A stretch of 64,000 bases of DNA from Sphingopyxis terrae subsp. terrae NBRC 15098 (GCF_001598815.1 NZ_BCZQ01000026.1:1-64000); one strand, 5' to 3'. Shown: positions 17,013-26,407, counted from the first letter of the stretch. Made by a program: numbers and translations. Notes: generated by a model not told the origin, from the letters alone.

Positions 17013-18407
17013 TCAATGCGCCGCCTGCGGCCCGCGCACGACGCCCGACGCCGCAAGCTGATCGTCGATCGCCGCCATCAGCCGCGCAAGCGCCGCCTCA
17101 TCCTTCGCCTCGGCGCGGGCGACGAGAACGTCCTGCGTGTTCGATGCGCGCAGCAGCCACCAGCCGTCGTCGGTCAGCACGCGCGCGCCGTCGGTGCGGT
17201 CGACCGTTGCGCCCGCCGCGGTCAGCCGCGCCAGAACCTCGTCCACAATGGCGAATTTGCGCACCTCGTCGACCTGGAAGCGCAGTTCGGGGGTGTTGAC
17301 CATCGCGGGCATTTCGCCGCGCAATTGGGTGACGCTCTTGCCGAGCTTCGTCGCCGCCTCGATCAGCCGGACCGCCGCGTAGGGCGCGTCGTCATAGCCG
17401 TAATAATGGTCGGCGAAGAAGATATGCCCGCTCATCTCGCCGGCCAGCGGGCTGCCGGTTTCCTTCATCTTTGCCTTGATCAGGCTGTGTCCGGTCTTCC
17501 ACATCAGCGGCTTGCCGCCGAGTTCGGCGACCCGGTCGAACAGCGCCTGACTGGCCTTCACATCGGCGATCACCGTCGCCCCCGGCCGTTCCTTCAGCAC
17601 TGCGGCGGCATAGATCTGCAGCAGCTGGTCGCCCCAGATCACCCGGCCTTCGCCGTCGATCGCGCCGATGCGGTCGCCATCTCCGTCGAATGCGACGCCG
17701 AAGTCGAGCTTCTTCGCGGCGACGAGCGCCTTCAGGTCGGCGAGGTTCTTTTCCTCGGTGGGATCGGGATGGTGGTTCGGAAAATGGCCGTCGATATCGG
17801 TGTAGAGGAGATGATGTTCGCCGGGCAGGCGCGCGGTGAGCTTTTCGATCACCGTGCCCGCGGCGCCGTTGCCCGCATCCCAGCCGATGCGGAAGGCGCC
17901 GCCGGCGAACCCTTGGACCAGCCGGTCGACATAGGCATCGACGATATCGATGCTCTGCGCCGTGCCTTCTCCTCCCGGGTTGACGGCTTCCCAGTCGCCC
18001 GCGGCGGCCATTTCGCCGATCCGCTGGATATCGGCGCCGAAGAAGGGGCGGCCCTGAAACACCATCTTGAAGCCATTATAGTCGGGGGGGTTGTGGCTGC
18101 CGGTTATCTGTATGCCGCCGTCCACATCTTCGGTTGATGCGGCATAATAGAGCATCGGCGTCGGCCCCAGCCCGACATTGAGCGCGTCGATGCCCGCGGC
18201 ATTGATCCCGGCGATCAGCGCGTCGGCGAGCATCGGCGACGACAGCCGCCCGTCGTAACCGACCGCCACCCGCTTGCCGCCGGCACGTGCGATCAGCGTC
18301 GCGAAGCTGCGCCCGATGGCATGGGCGTCCGCATCGGACAGCGTGTCGCCAACCACCCCGCGAATGTCATATTCGCGCAGCATGGTCGGGTGGAATCGAT
18401 GGGTCAT
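17013..18407 (-). CDS. phosphomannomutase/phosphoglucomutase
   Basis: A 464-residue alpha-D-phosphohexomutase (AlgC/PMM-PGM type) that interconverts hexose 1- and 6-phosphates for LPS and exopolysaccharide precursors. The phosphoserine loop is [12 protein letters not shown], the magnesium loop FDGDGDRIG and the sugar-binding loop GEMSGHIFF; the fourth domain is at the C-terminus. ATG at 18407 has AGAGG in front, and the longer open frame upstream is not PMM-like. It lies 25 bases after the mipZ stop on the same strand. Confidence 0.93.
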   Translation of the reverse strand: MTHRFHPTMLREYDIRGVVGDTLSDADAHAIGRSFATLIARAGGKRVAVGYDGRLSSPMLADALIAGINAAGIDALNVGLGPTPMLYYAASTEDVDGGIQITGSHNPPDYNGFKMVFQGRPFFGADIQRIGEMAAAGDWEAVNPGGEGTAQSIDIVDAYVDRLVQGFAGGAFRIGWDAGNGAAGTVIEKLTARLPGEHHLLYTDIDGHFPNHHPDPTEEKNLADLKALVAAKKLDFGVAFDGDGDRIGAIDGEGRVIWGDQLLQIYAAAVLKERPGATVIADVKASQALFDRVAELGGKPLMWKTGHSLIKAKMKETGSPLAGEMSGHIFFADHYYGYDDAPYAAVRLIEAATKLGKSVTQLRGEMPAMVNTPELRFQVDEVRKFAIVDEVLARLTAAGATVDRTDGARVLTDDGWWLLRASNTQDVLVARAEAKDEAALARLMAAIDDQLAASGVVRGPQAAH

Positions 18408-18432
18408 GGATGCCTCTCGGGAGGATGGAGGG

Positions 18433-19242
18433 TCAGGCGACGGCGAACAGGTCGCCGTCGGGGTGGAGCCGTTCGCGCTGCGGCAGGTTGAGCCCCGCCA
18501 TCGCCTCGCGCAATTCCTGCCGCGCGACGACATGGCCGATCCCCATGCCGCCGAGATGCGCCTTGTCGAGCAGGGTGAGGCCGGCCGGGAACAACTCGCG
18601 ATAGATCACGCGCTCGCCCAGCCCCGGAATGACGCGAAAGCCGACGCGCCGCGACAATTGGTTCAGCGCTTCGCCAACGCGGCGCATATTGTGCGCGTCG
18701 ACATGCTGCAGACGGTTGCGCAGGATGATCCAGTCGATCGTCCGCCCGTCGCTTTTCGCCCGCGCCTTGCGCGTGTCCCAGATCAGTTCGGAATAGAAGC
18801 TGGGGCGGGTGACCTGAAAACTCTCGGGGTCGACCTGACCGATGAGGTCGAAATCGATGAAGCTGTCGTTGATCGGGGTGACGAGCGTATCGGCGGTGGT
18901 GGCAAGGTGGCGGGCGAACACATCGTCGCGGCCGGGCGTGTCGGCGACGAAATAATCGACCCCGTCGGCCAGCCGCGCAACCTGTTCGTCGAGTTCCTCG
19001 ACGGTCGAGCCTTCGAACACCTCGAACTGTGGCATCGGCAGGTCGATCCCGCGGCGCTTGGCGGTGTTGGTGCGGTTTTCGAGATAGCGGTGAAAGGTGC
19101 GCTGGCGCGGGTCGAGGTCGATCCCCGCGACGCGCCAGCCCTGGCTCGCCAGCGCGACCGCGAAATGCACCGCGCAGGTCGATTTGCCCGTGCCGCCCTT
19201 TTCATTGGCGAAGATGATCCGGTGCGGTGGGGCTTTCGTCAT
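18433..19242 (-). CDS. mipZ: division plane positioning ATPase MipZ
   Basis: A 269-residue ParA/MinD-family ATPase. In Caulobacter MipZ forms bipolar gradients from ParB-bound origins and blocks FtsZ near the poles, placing the division site at mid cell. The deviant Walker [10 protein letters not shown] lies near residues 14-22, followed by [18 protein letters not shown], typical of MipZ, and DTPGRDD as Walker B. Presence of MipZ rather than MinCD fits the alphaproteobacterial assignment. Divergent from panC. Confidence 0.9.
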   Translation of the reverse strand: MTKAPPHRIIFANEKGGTGKSTCAVHFAVALASQGWRVAGIDLDPRQRTFHRYLENRTNTAKRRGIDLPMPQFEVFEGSTVEELDEQVARLADGVDYFVADTPGRDDVFARHLATTADTLVTPINDSFIDFDLIGQVDPESFQVTRPSFYSELIWDTRKARAKSDGRTIDWIILRNRLQHVDAHNMRRVGEALNQLSRRVGFRVIPGLGERVIYRELFPAGLTLLDKAHLGGMGIGHVVARQELREAMAGLNLPQRERLHPDGDLFAVA

Positions 19243-19326
19243 GACCGTTGCGATTTTCCTGTTGGCGCGGCATGGCGGCCGCATGAAGGGCGTATTGGCG
19301 CCGCCAATATCGGAGGCAGGGCAAGC

Positions 19327-20166
19327 GTGCAAATCATCCGTGACATCGCCACGCTCCACCGCGCGGTCGCGGCGCTGAAGCAGGGCGGCAAGAGCGTCGC
19401 GCTGGTGCCGACGATGGGCGCGCTGCACGCCGGGCATCTGTCGCTCGTCCGCATGGGCCGCCGCGTTGCCGACCATGTCGTGGTGTCGATCTTCGTCAAC
19501 CCGACCCAGTTCGGGCCGAACGAGGATTATGCCGCCTATCCGCGCGACGAGGCGCGCGACGCCGCGCTGCTGGTCGAGGAAGGCGTGGCGCTGCTCTGGG
19601 CGCCCGATGTCGCGACCATGTATCCGGGCGGCCATGCCACGCATATCGAGGTGGCCGAACTCGGCGCCGACTATTGCGGCGCGGCGCGGCCGGGGCATTT
19701 CGACGGCGTCGCAACCGTCGTCGCCAAATTGTTCAACCAGGTGCGCCCCGACGTCGCCATCTTCGGCGAAAAGGATTGGCAGCAGCTGGCGATCATCCGC
19801 CGCATGGCGCGCGATCTCGATTTCGCGCTCGATATATTGGGCGCGCCGATCGCGCGCGATGGCGACGGGCTCGCGCTGTCGTCGCGCAACGCCTATCTGT
19901 CGCCCGAACAGCGCGCCGCCGCGGCGGCCCTTCCGGACGCGCTCAAGGCCGCCGTGGCGGCAATCGCGGGCGGCGCCGATGTCGCCGAAACGCTCGCCGA
20001 TGCCGAGGCGGCAATCATCGCGGGCGGGTTCGACAGCGTCGATTATGTCGCGCTCGCCGACGCCGACAGCCTCGAAAGATTGACGATATTCCGCGCGCCG
20101 GCACGTCTTCTGGCGGCGGCGCGGATGGGGAAAACGCGCCTGATCGACAATTATGCGGTCGATTGA
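19327..20166 (+). CDS. panC: pantothenate synthetase
   Basis: A 279-residue enzyme joining pantoate and beta-alanine with ATP, the last step of vitamin B5 synthesis. Motifs are PTMGALHAGHLSLV (HxGH class nucleotidyl transferase), VVSIFVNPTQFGPNEDY, FGEKDWQQLAIIRR and LALSSRNAYLS (KMSKS equivalent). Homology starts at the GTG at 19327, which has GGAGGCAGGG upstream. Divergent from mipZ with an 84-bp gap; panB is not in the window. Confidence 0.95.
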   Translation: MQIIRDIATLHRAVAALKQGGKSVALVPTMGALHAGHLSLVRMGRRVADHVVVSIFVNPTQFGPNEDYAAYPRDEARDAALLVEEGVALLWAPDVATMYPGGHATHIEVAELGADYCGAARPGHFDGVATVVAKLFNQVRPDVAIFGEKDWQQLAIIRRMARDLDFALDILGAPIARDGDGLALSSRNAYLSPEQRAAAAALPDALKAAVAAIAGGADVAETLADAEAAIIAGGFDSVDYVALADADSLERLTIFRAPARLLAAARMGKTRLIDNYAVD

Positions 20167-20231
20167 TCAAGCGAAAAATTGGCGGATTTCTGTCGTTTGC
20201 GCCGCTTATCCCCAAAAAAATCACCGCGCCG

Positions 20232-20246
20232 TTAACGCTTTGTTGA
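20232..20246 (+). promoter_or_regulatory. CtrA-like site upstream of the Sel1 gene
   Basis: TTAA (20232-20235), seven bases and TTGA (20243-20246) fit the CtrA full-site pattern TTAA-N7-TTAA with one mismatch. It stands about 65 bases before the ATG at 20309, a sensible promoter position. CtrA, DivK and MipZ belong to the same cell-cycle circuit. Chance matches to this short pattern are frequent. Confidence 0.3.
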
Positions 20247-20273
20247 CCATAAGCCGCAAGGTTTGACCCCGAA

Positions 20274-20294
20274 GTCTCCATGTGGGGTGGAGAC
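20274..20294 (+). other. leader hairpin before the Sel1 gene
   Basis: GTCTCC (20274-20279) pairs with GGAGAC (20289-20294), giving a stem 14 bases before the ATG. The ribosome-binding GGGGG lies just after it. It could shape translation of the small protein, but I have no further support. Confidence 0.3.
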
Positions 20295-20308
20295 GACAGG
20301 GGGTTATC

Positions 20309-20623
20309 ATGGCTAACAGTCTGAAGTCTGCCCAGTATCTGATCGAAAGCCGGCTGCTCGATGCGGCGCGCGGTGATGCCAGTGCCTATTTCGACCTTGG
20401 CGTGGCCTTCTCGACCGGCACCGGCGGTGTCGAAGTCGATCTGATCCAGGCGCATAAATGGTTCAATCTTTCGGCGCTCGGCGGCAATATCGAAGGCCAG
20501 CAGTGCCGCGCCGACGTTTCGGCCGAAATGAGCCGCGACGAGATCGCCGAGGCGCAGCGCCAAGCGCGCGCATGGCTCGACGAAACCGCCCGCCGCCCGG
20601 CCGCCCGTCGCTACGCCGCCTGA
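20309..20623 (+). CDS. small Sel1-repeat protein
   Basis: A 104-residue protein with one Sel1-like (TPR-related) repeat: AYFDLGVAFSTGTGGVEVDL then QAHKWFNLSALGGNIEGQ, the classical A-x-x-x-L-G-x-x-x-x-x-G ... A-x-x-W-x-x-x-A-A pattern. Sel1 repeats mediate protein contacts, often in signalling. The N-terminus and Arg/Ala-rich tail are soluble. It stands alone between panC and the convergent FemAB-like gene. Confidence 0.8.
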   Translation: MANSLKSAQYLIESRLLDAARGDASAYFDLGVAFSTGTGGVEVDLIQAHKWFNLSALGGNIEGQQCRADVSAEMSRDEIAEAQRQARAWLDETARRPAARRYAA

Positions 20624-20627
20624 TTCC

Positions 20628-21776
20628 TCAGCCGCTCCGTCGGAACGGCATCTGTCCTTCCAGCCATTGCATTTCGGATTCCTCGGCCGCCCGTTCGCGT
20701 TCCAGAAAGTCCGCGACCGCGCGGCGGAATCCCGGATCGGCGATGAAATGCGCCGACCAGGTCGCAACGGGGGCATAGCCGCGGGCCAGCTTGTGCCCGC
20801 CCTGTGCGCCGGCCTCGACTCGCGCGAGACCGCGCGCGATCGCAAGGTCGATGGCGCGATAATAGCATAGCTCGAAATGCAGATAGGGAATGTCGATCAG
20901 GCATCCCCAATAGCGGCCATAAAGCGTGTCGGCGCCGATCAGGTGCATCGCGCCCGCCACCGGCCGCCCGTCCTGCCACGCGATGCTCAGCAACACCTTG
21001 TCGGCCATGCGCGCACCGATCATGTCGAATGCCGCGCGGGTCAGATAGGGATGTCCCCATTTGCGTGCGCCGGTGTCTTGATAAAAGGCCCACATCGCGT
21101 CCCAATGTTCGGGGCGGATCGCGTCGCCGCTGACATCCTCGATTCGCAGACCCTGGACCGCACGCGCGCGTTCCTTGCGAAGCTGCTTGCGCTTTGCCGA
21201 GGTCAGCGTGGCGAGGAAATCGTCGAAATCGCGATAGCCGCGATTGGCGAAATGGAATTGGATGTCGCGGCGGAGCAGCCAGCCCGCCGCCTCGAACAGC
21301 GGCATCTGTTCGGGCGCAACAAAGGTCGCATGCGCCGACGACAGGTCGTTCTGCCGGACCACCGCCTCGGCCGCGCGCAGCAGCAGCGTCGCATCGTCGA
21401 TCTCGGCCGCGAGCAGCCGCGGTCCGGGTACCGGGGTAAAGGGCACCGCGATCTGAAGCTTGGGATAATAGGCGCCCCCGGCGCGCTCCCACGCGTCGGC
21501 CCATATATGGTCGAAGACATATTCGCCCTGACTGTGCGTCTTCAGATAGGCGGGCGCCGCGGCGACGAGCTGGCCCGCGCCATCCTCGACCAGCAAGGGC
21601 GCGGGCTGCCATCCGGTTCCCGGCCCGACGCTCCCCGATTCTTCGAGCAGCGCCAGAAAGGCATGGCCGACGAAGGGATTGCCGCCGCCTGCCAGCGCGT
21701 CCCACGCCGCCGCCTCGACCGCGGCGACGCCGGTGCCGAGCGACAGGGTGCGGGCGGGCGGGTCTGCCTCGGCCAC
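20628..21776 (-). CDS. FemAB-like / GNAT-fold N-acyltransferase (COG3146)
   Basis: A 382-residue protein of the FemAB_like (DUF482, COG3146) family. Two GNAT-like halves are expected; RDIQFHFANRGYRDFDDFLA, SAKRKQLRKERARA, QDTGARKWGHPYLTR and YWGCLIDIPYLHFELCYY are its conserved blocks. Relatives use acyl- or aminoacyl-type donors, but the substrate of this family is not established. It starts seven bases after the ridA stop, so it is the last gene of the leftward cluster starting at 23187. Confidence 0.85.
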   Translation of the reverse strand: MAEADPPARTLSLGTGVAAVEAAAWDALAGGGNPFVGHAFLALLEESGSVGPGTGWQPAPLLVEDGAGQLVAAAPAYLKTHSQGEYVFDHIWADAWERAGGAYYPKLQIAVPFTPVPGPRLLAAEIDDATLLLRAAEAVVRQNDLSSAHATFVAPEQMPLFEAAGWLLRRDIQFHFANRGYRDFDDFLATLTSAKRKQLRKERARAVQGLRIEDVSGDAIRPEHWDAMWAFYQDTGARKWGHPYLTRAAFDMIGARMADKVLLSIAWQDGRPVAGAMHLIGADTLYGRYWGCLIDIPYLHFELCYYRAIDLAIARGLARVEAGAQGGHKLARGYAPVATWSAHFIADPGFRRAVADFLERERAAEESEMQWLEGQMPFRRSG

Positions 21777-21783
21777 GATGGGC

Positions 21784-22248
21784 TTACGCGGGCTTCACCG
21801 CGACGATCGCGTCGACTTCGACCGCCGCGCCGAGCGGCAGCACCGACACGCCGACGGCGCTGCGCGCGTGGCGACCCGCTTCGCCGAACAGCGATTCCAT
21901 CAGCTCGGAAGCGCCGTTCGCGACCTTGGGCTGCTGCGTGAAGGCGGGATCGCTGTTCACGAACACGCCCAGCTTGACGATCTTTTCGACCCGCGACCAA
22001 TCGCCGTCCAGCGCCTTGCCGATCTGGGCGACGAGCATCAGGGCACAGCGCCGCGCGGCGTCATAGCCGCTTGCCTCGTCGGTGTCGGCGCCCAGCCGTC
22101 CGGTCACGACCTGCCCGTCGCGGAAGGGAAGCTGGCCGCTGATATGCAGCAGCCCGCCGGCCTCGACGACGGGGACATAGGCGGCAACCGGCGCGGCGGG
22201 TTTGGGAAGCTCGAGGCCGAGGTCGGCGAGCTTGGCGGCAATATCCAT
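21784..22248 (-). CDS. RidA (YjgF/YER057c/UK114) family protein
   Basis: A 154-residue cytoplasmic chorismate-mutase-like trimer subunit of the longer RidA subgroup (COG0251). Blocks GLLHISGQLPFRDGQVV, AARRCALMLVAQIGKALDG and LPLGAAVEVDAIVAV are seen. RidA proteins hydrolyse reactive enamine/imine intermediates; the key Arg of canonical RidA (near residue 105) is not clearly present in the SAVGVSVLPLG segment, so another subgroup activity is possible. ATG at 22248 with GGAAT upstream is chosen over a longer frame. Confidence 0.85.
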   Translation of the reverse strand: MDIAAKLADLGLELPKPAAPVAAYVPVVEAGGLLHISGQLPFRDGQVVTGRLGADTDEASGYDAARRCALMLVAQIGKALDGDWSRVEKIVKLGVFVNSDPAFTQQPKVANGASELMESLFGEAGRHARSAVGVSVLPLGAAVEVDAIVAVKPA

Positions 22249-22276
22249 GGTGATTCCTTCTGTCTCGATTGGGGGA

Positions 22277-22918
22277 TTATACGGCCTGCGGCGCCGGGGC
22301 CGGAGCCTTTTCGGCAAGCCGCGCCAAAATCCAGTCCTGCGCCGCTGCCCAGTCGTCTATGCGGGCATGGGCATGGCGCGCGGCGGGTATCTTGTCCGCG
22401 ATCGCGGGCTCGCCGACCATGTGCAGGCGCCACACGTCGGGCGCCTCGATCGCGACCGAATGATGATGGTTCGCAAGGTCGTCGATGAACACCGCGACCG
22501 GCGGCCGGCGCTCCTCGATCAGCGCGCGCACCGGCTCGCCCTTGCCGCCGCGGCTGCCGATCACCGGTGCGTCGAAGCCAAGGGCCGCAAGCTGCGCCAT
22601 GCGCGCCGCCTGATGGTCAGGGCCGACATTGGTCAGCACGACGATGTCGGCGTGGCGCGCGATTTCGGCCATCGCGGAAAGCGCGCCGGGAATCGGATAT
22701 TGGCGCGGCATTTCGGTGCGGAAAAAGCCGTCGAGCAGCGGCCAGACCTCGGCCGCTTCCAGCGGCGTGCCGCATTCCTTGCGCTTCAGCGCGCCGGCGA
22801 AACTCGTGTCCTCCATCCGAAAGATCACGCCATGTTCCTCGTCGACCCACTGCGCAAAGGGGACGACCATGTGCATCAGCACCTCGTCGCAATCGGTGAT
22901 GACGAGCGGGCGGGTCAT
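22277..22918 (-). CDS. HAD-like hydrolase
   Basis: A 213-residue HAD-superfamily protein. Motif I TDCDEVLM (8-15) has D-x-D, motif II VVLTNVG, the lysine lies in GGKGEPVRAL and motif IV is FIDDLANHHHS. The cap insert spans about 20-85. The likely activity is phosphate removal from a small metabolite. Its start overlaps the stop of the DUF3572 gene by four bases, and ridA follows 28 bases later; linkage with RidA suggests a metabolite-repair theme, which is inference. Confidence 0.78.
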   Translation of the reverse strand: MTRPLVITDCDEVLMHMVVPFAQWVDEEHGVIFRMEDTSFAGALKRKECGTPLEAAEVWPLLDGFFRTEMPRQYPIPGALSAMAEIARHADIVVLTNVGPDHQAARMAQLAALGFDAPVIGSRGGKGEPVRALIEERRPPVAVFIDDLANHHHSVAIEAPDVWRLHMVGEPAIADKIPAARHAHARIDDWAAAQDWILARLAEKAPAPAPQAV

Positions 22919-23187
22919 GGCGTCGGTCCTTCCAGTCCTTCGAGGCGGCGCGCGGCAGCGGCCAAGGCTTCGGCGTCTATATCGAGTGCTTCTGCGCAGG
23001 CGACAAGGTCGGGTTCGTGCGCGGCAAGAAAGCCGAGGATCGCCGCCAGCGTCGCGCGATCGCCGAGCGAGGCGCGCAGACCTTCGGGCGACAGGCCGGT
23101 CATGCCGAGCAGCCGTTCGGCCCGCGGCTCGTCGGCCAGAATCCAGCCGAGCGCGTGCAGCGCCAGCGCCGCGTCGCCGTCATTCAC
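22915..23187 (-). CDS. DUF3572 protein
   Basis: A 90-residue all-helical protein matching the DUF3572 pattern (ALALHALGWILADEPRAERLL, DPDLVACAEAL at the C-terminal half). This small family is found in alphaproteobacteria, typically beside a DivK-type response regulator as here; its function is unknown. It is the first gene of a leftward four-gene cluster and is divergent from divK with an 89-bp gap. Confidence 0.8.
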   Translation of the reverse strand: MNDGDAALALHALGWILADEPRAERLLGMTGLSPEGLRASLGDRATLAAILGFLAAHEPDLVACAEALDIDAEALAAAARRLEGLEGPTP

Positions 23188-23276
23188 GCCGAAAATCCTT
23201 CCCTGCGAAGCAATTGTGTCGCGCCGCCGATTCGCCTAAACCGGCCGCGGACGCAAGCGGGGAAAGCTTCAACATC

Positions 23277-23639
23277 ATGGGAAAGACCGTTCTGGTCGTC
23301 GAGGATAACGAGCTTAATCTGCGCCTGTTCTGCGACCTGCTCAACGCCCATGGCTATAGCGCGCATCCGGTGCGCGACGGACGCGATGCGCTCGCCAAGG
23401 CGCGCGAAATCGCGCCCGACCTCATTATCATGGACATCCAGCTGCCGCACGTCAGCGGGCTCGAATTGATCGGCCAGATGAAGGCCGACCTGACGCTGCG
23501 CGCAGTGCCGATCATGGCCGTCACCGCCTATGCCGGGAAGGGCGACGAGGAACAGATTCGCGCCGCGGGCGCCGAGGCCTATGTCTCGAAGCCGATTTCG
23601 GTCATCAAATTCATCGAAAGCGTCGGCGCTTTCGCCTGA
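23277..23639 (+). CDS. divK: single-domain response regulator DivK
   Basis: A 120-residue receiver domain with no output domain. Acidic pocket ED at 9-10, phosphoacceptor Asp53 in IIMDIQLP, Thr83 and Lys105 in VSKPIS. In Caulobacter DivK takes phosphate from DivJ, is dephosphorylated by PleC and steers CtrA through DivL/CckA. The location beside DUF3572 and closeness to Caulobacter DivK support the name. CckA, PleC and CtrA genes are not in the window. Confidence 0.9.
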   Translation: MGKTVLVVEDNELNLRLFCDLLNAHGYSAHPVRDGRDALAKAREIAPDLIIMDIQLPHVSGLELIGQMKADLTLRAVPIMAVTAYAGKGDEEQIRAAGAEAYVSKPISVIKFIESVGAFA

Positions 23640-23641
23640 CC

Positions 23642-25150
23642 CTAATTCCGCGGCGCCTGCCGACGGTAGCTCAGCGCTTCGGCAATATGGACGCGGCCGA
23701 TCGAATCGGCGCTGGCAAGATCGGCGATCGTTCGCGCGACGCGCAGCATGCGGGTATAGCCGCGCGCCGACAGCCGCATCGCCTCGGCCGCCTGCGCCAG
23801 CAATTGCCGCCCCGGTTCGTCGGGGGTCGCGACCGCTTCCAGCAACTCGCCGTCGATCTCGGCATTGGTGCGCACCTTGTGTGCGGCATAGCGGGTGGTC
23901 TGGACCGCGCGCGCCGCGGCGACGCGCGCCGCGACTTCGGCGCTGCCCTCGGCGGGCGGCGGCAGCGTCAGGTCGGCGGCGCTCACCGCCTCGACCTCGA
24001 CGTGCAGGTCGATCCGGTCGAGCAGCGGTCCCGACAGCTTGGCCTGATAATCGGCGGCGCAGCGCGGGGCGCGGCTGCAGGCGAGCGCCGGGTCGCCGAG
24101 ATGGCCGCAGCGGCACGGGTTCATCGCCGCGACAAGCTGCACGCGCGCCGGAAAGGTGACATGGGCATTGGCGCGCGCAACGCTGACCTCGCCGGTTTCG
24201 AGCGGCTGGCGCAGGCTGTCGAGCACGCCGCGCTGGAATTCGGGCAGTTCGTCGAGAAACAGCACCCCCAGATGCGCCAGGCTGACTTCGCCCGGGCGCA
24301 CGCGCAGCCCGCCGCCGACCAGCGCGGGCATCGACGCCGAATGATGCGGCGCGCGGAAGGGTCGCGCACGCACCAGCCGCCCGCTTTCGAGCCCGCCCGC
24401 GACCGAGGCGATCATCGACACTTCGAGCGCTTCGGCGGGGGTCAGGTCGGGCAGGATGCCGGGCAGGCACGCCGCCATCAGCGATTTGCCCGCACCCGGC
24501 GGCCCGCTCATCAGCAGATTGTGCCCGCCGGCGGCCGCGATTTCGAGTGCGCGCTTGGCGGTTTCCTGCCCCTTGACCTGCGCCAGGTCGGCGGTGCGCC
24601 GCGGCGGCTCGACTTCGCCGGGAACGGGCGGGGAAAGCGTCGCGGTGCCGCGAAAATGGTTGAGCAGCGCGAGCAGGTCGGTCGCCGCCAGCACCTCGAC
24701 ATTGCCCGCCCATGCCGCTTCGGGGCCTTGCGCCGCGGGGCAGATCAGCCCGCGCTCGACGCTGCCCGCGTGCAGCGCGGCGAGCAGCACGCCGGGTGAG
24801 GCGGCGACCCGTCCGTCGAGTCCCAGCTCGCCGACGACGACATAGGCGCCCAGCGTCTCGGCATCGACGACGCCCATCGCGCCGAGCAGCGCCAGCGCGA
24901 TCGGCAGATCGTAATGCGACCCTTCCTTGGGCAGATCGGCGGGCGACAGATTGACGGTGATCCGCTTGGGCGGCAGCGCGAGGCCGATCGCCGACAGCGC
25001 GGCGCGCACGCGTTCGCGGCTCTCGGCGACCGCCTTGTCGGGCAGGCCGACGACCGCGAAGGCGGGCACGCCCGGTGCGATCTGGCACTGGACCTCGACG
25101 CCCCGCGCTTCGAGCCCGAGATAGGCGACGGTAGAAACGATCGCGACCAT
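23642..25150 (-). CDS. YifB/ComM family AAA+ ATPase (Mg-chelatase-like)
   Basis: A 502-residue protein with an N-terminal S5-like ChlI domain (GLEARGVEVQCQIAPGVPAF start), the AAA+ core with Walker A GPPGAGKSL (about 212-220) and Walker B LFLDELPEF, and a C-terminal Mg_chelatase_C helical domain (RLSARGYTRMLRVARTIADL). The ComM branch acts as a hexameric helicase that extends heteroduplex during natural transformation. It converges with divK; the stops are only two bases apart. Confidence 0.92.
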   Translation of the reverse strand: MVAIVSTVAYLGLEARGVEVQCQIAPGVPAFAVVGLPDKAVAESRERVRAALSAIGLALPPKRITVNLSPADLPKEGSHYDLPIALALLGAMGVVDAETLGAYVVVGELGLDGRVAASPGVLLAALHAGSVERGLICPAAQGPEAAWAGNVEVLAATDLLALLNHFRGTATLSPPVPGEVEPPRRTADLAQVKGQETAKRALEIAAAGGHNLLMSGPPGAGKSLMAACLPGILPDLTPAEALEVSMIASVAGGLESGRLVRARPFRAPHHSASMPALVGGGLRVRPGEVSLAHLGVLFLDELPEFQRGVLDSLRQPLETGEVSVARANAHVTFPARVQLVAAMNPCRCGHLGDPALACSRAPRCAADYQAKLSGPLLDRIDLHVEVEAVSAADLTLPPPAEGSAEVAARVAAARAVQTTRYAAHKVRTNAEIDGELLEAVATPDEPGRQLLAQAAEAMRLSARGYTRMLRVARTIADLASADSIGRVHIAEALSYRRQAPRN

Positions 25151-25270
25151 TTTGCCCCCATAGTGGCGCAGATTGTGCCTGCTTTGTTCTGCGTTCCGTC
25201 ATAAGCCAAGTGCCGGAAAGGTCGAGTCCTTTCGGCGCCATCCTGGATGCGTCCCCCGCACCTCTTTACA

Positions 25271-25292
25271 ACATACCGACCAGTTGGTATGT
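25271..25292. promoter_or_regulatory. TetR-type operator palindrome
   Basis: ACATACCGAC and GTTGGTATGT, separated by two bases, form a 22-bp palindrome of the form ACATACCnACnnGTnGGTATGT, the classical layout for TetR/AcrR repressors. It ends nine bases before the ATG of the TetR gene, in its promoter or leader, so autorepression is expected. No second copy is seen before 25976, so the downstream operon is probably controlled by read-through from this promoter. Confidence 0.7.
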
Positions 25293-25300
25293 AAGCATTC

Positions 25301-25942
25301 ATGACCGCGACTCACTCATCGTCCGACCCGCTTCCGGCCCCTCGCGCACCGCGCGGCAGTGCGCGCGACAAGCTGATCGCCGCCGCGCATCAGGAGGTGC
25401 GGCGTCAGGGCTATGCCGCGACCACGGTCGACCAGATCTGCGCCGCCGCGGGCGTGACCAAGGGCGCCTTTTTCCATCATTTCGAATCGAAGGAGGCGCT
25501 GGCGGTCGCCGCGGCCGAGGCCTGGACCGAACGCGCGCGGCCAATGTTCGACATGCTGCCGCACACGAAGCTGGAGGACCCGCTCGACCGGCTGCTCGGC
25601 CATATCGATTTCCGTTTTTCGCTGCTGCACGGCCCGGTCGACGGCTTCACCTGCTTCGTCGGGACGATGGTGCAGGATGCCTATGCCACCAGCGAGCCGA
25701 TCCGGCTGGCGTGCGAGGCGAGCATCGCCGCCTATTGCGAAGCGCTCGCCCCCGACATCGAAGCCGCGATGCAGGCCTATGGCGCGCCCGCGGGGATGAG
25801 CGCGCTCGATCTCGCGCGGCACATCCAGTCGGTGCTGCAGGGCGGCTTCGTTCTGGCGAAAACGACCAATGACCCGGCGATTGCGCGGGAAAGTGTCGCG
25901 CATCTGACGCGTTATGTCCGCATGCTGTTCGGGCGGACCTGA
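25301..25942 (+). CDS. TetR family transcriptional regulator
   Basis: A 213-residue repressor. The N-terminal helix-turn-helix covers about 23-68 (KLIAAAHQEVRRQGYAATTV then CAAAGVTKGAFFHHFESKEAL). The C-terminal ligand-binding domain resembles TetR_C_16/YxaF-type domains. The palindrome at 25271-25292 is its probable operator. The VOC/GST operon starts 33 bases downstream on the same strand, so the regulator and nine enzymes likely share one control circuit answering an unknown electrophile. Confidence 0.9.
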   Translation: MTATHSSSDPLPAPRAPRGSARDKLIAAAHQEVRRQGYAATTVDQICAAAGVTKGAFFHHFESKEALAVAAAEAWTERARPMFDMLPHTKLEDPLDRLLGHIDFRFSLLHGPVDGFTCFVGTMVQDAYATSEPIRLACEASIAAYCEALAPDIEAAMQAYGAPAGMSALDLARHIQSVLQGGFVLAKTTNDPAIARESVAHLTRYVRMLFGRT

Positions 25943-25975
25943 CCAATAATCCCCCCAGGAAGAGGAGTGTTCCCC

Positions 25976-26407
25976 ATGCCCAAGATGATTTTCGTCAACC
26001 TGCCCGTCGGCGATCTCGCCCGGTCGATGGCCTTTTACGAGGCGCTCGGCTTCACCAACGAACCGCGCTTCACCGACGAAACTGCGGCGGCGATGGTCTG
26101 GTCCGACAGTATCTTCGTGATGCTGCTGACGCACGACAAGTGGCAGAGCTTCACCGATCGCCCGATCCCGCCGACCAGCGCCAGCGAGGTGTCGCTCGCG
26201 CTCGCGATGGACGACCGCGCGGCGGTCGACGCGATGATCGCCGCCGGCGCGGCGCACGGCGGCACCGCCGACATCAACCCGGTGCAGGATCATGGCTTCA
26301 TGTACGGCCGCGACCTCCTCGATCCCGACGGCCATGTCTGGGGGCCGTTCTGGATGGACCCCGCCGTCGCGAACGGCGAGGCGGCGGTCCCCGAGGTGTC
26401 GCAATGA
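25976..26407 (+). CDS. VOC (glyoxalase/bleomycin resistance) family protein
   Basis: A 143-residue vicinal-oxygen-chelate protein, one paired beta-alpha-beta-beta-beta unit: FVNLPVGDLARSMAFYEALGF at the start and MYGRDLLDPDGHVWGPFWMDP at the end, the YkgJ/lactoylglutathione-lyase-like subgroup. It may bind a metal and act on glutathione adducts or simply bind ligands. ATG at 25976 follows AGAGGAG. First gene of the cassette, 33 bases after the TetR gene; its stop overlaps the next ATG. Confidence 0.88.
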   Translation: MPKMIFVNLPVGDLARSMAFYEALGFTNEPRFTDETAAAMVWSDSIFVMLLTHDKWQSFTDRPIPPTSASEVSLALAMDDRAAVDAMIAAGAAHGGTADINPVQDHGFMYGRDLLDPDGHVWGPFWMDPAVANGEAAVPEVSQ

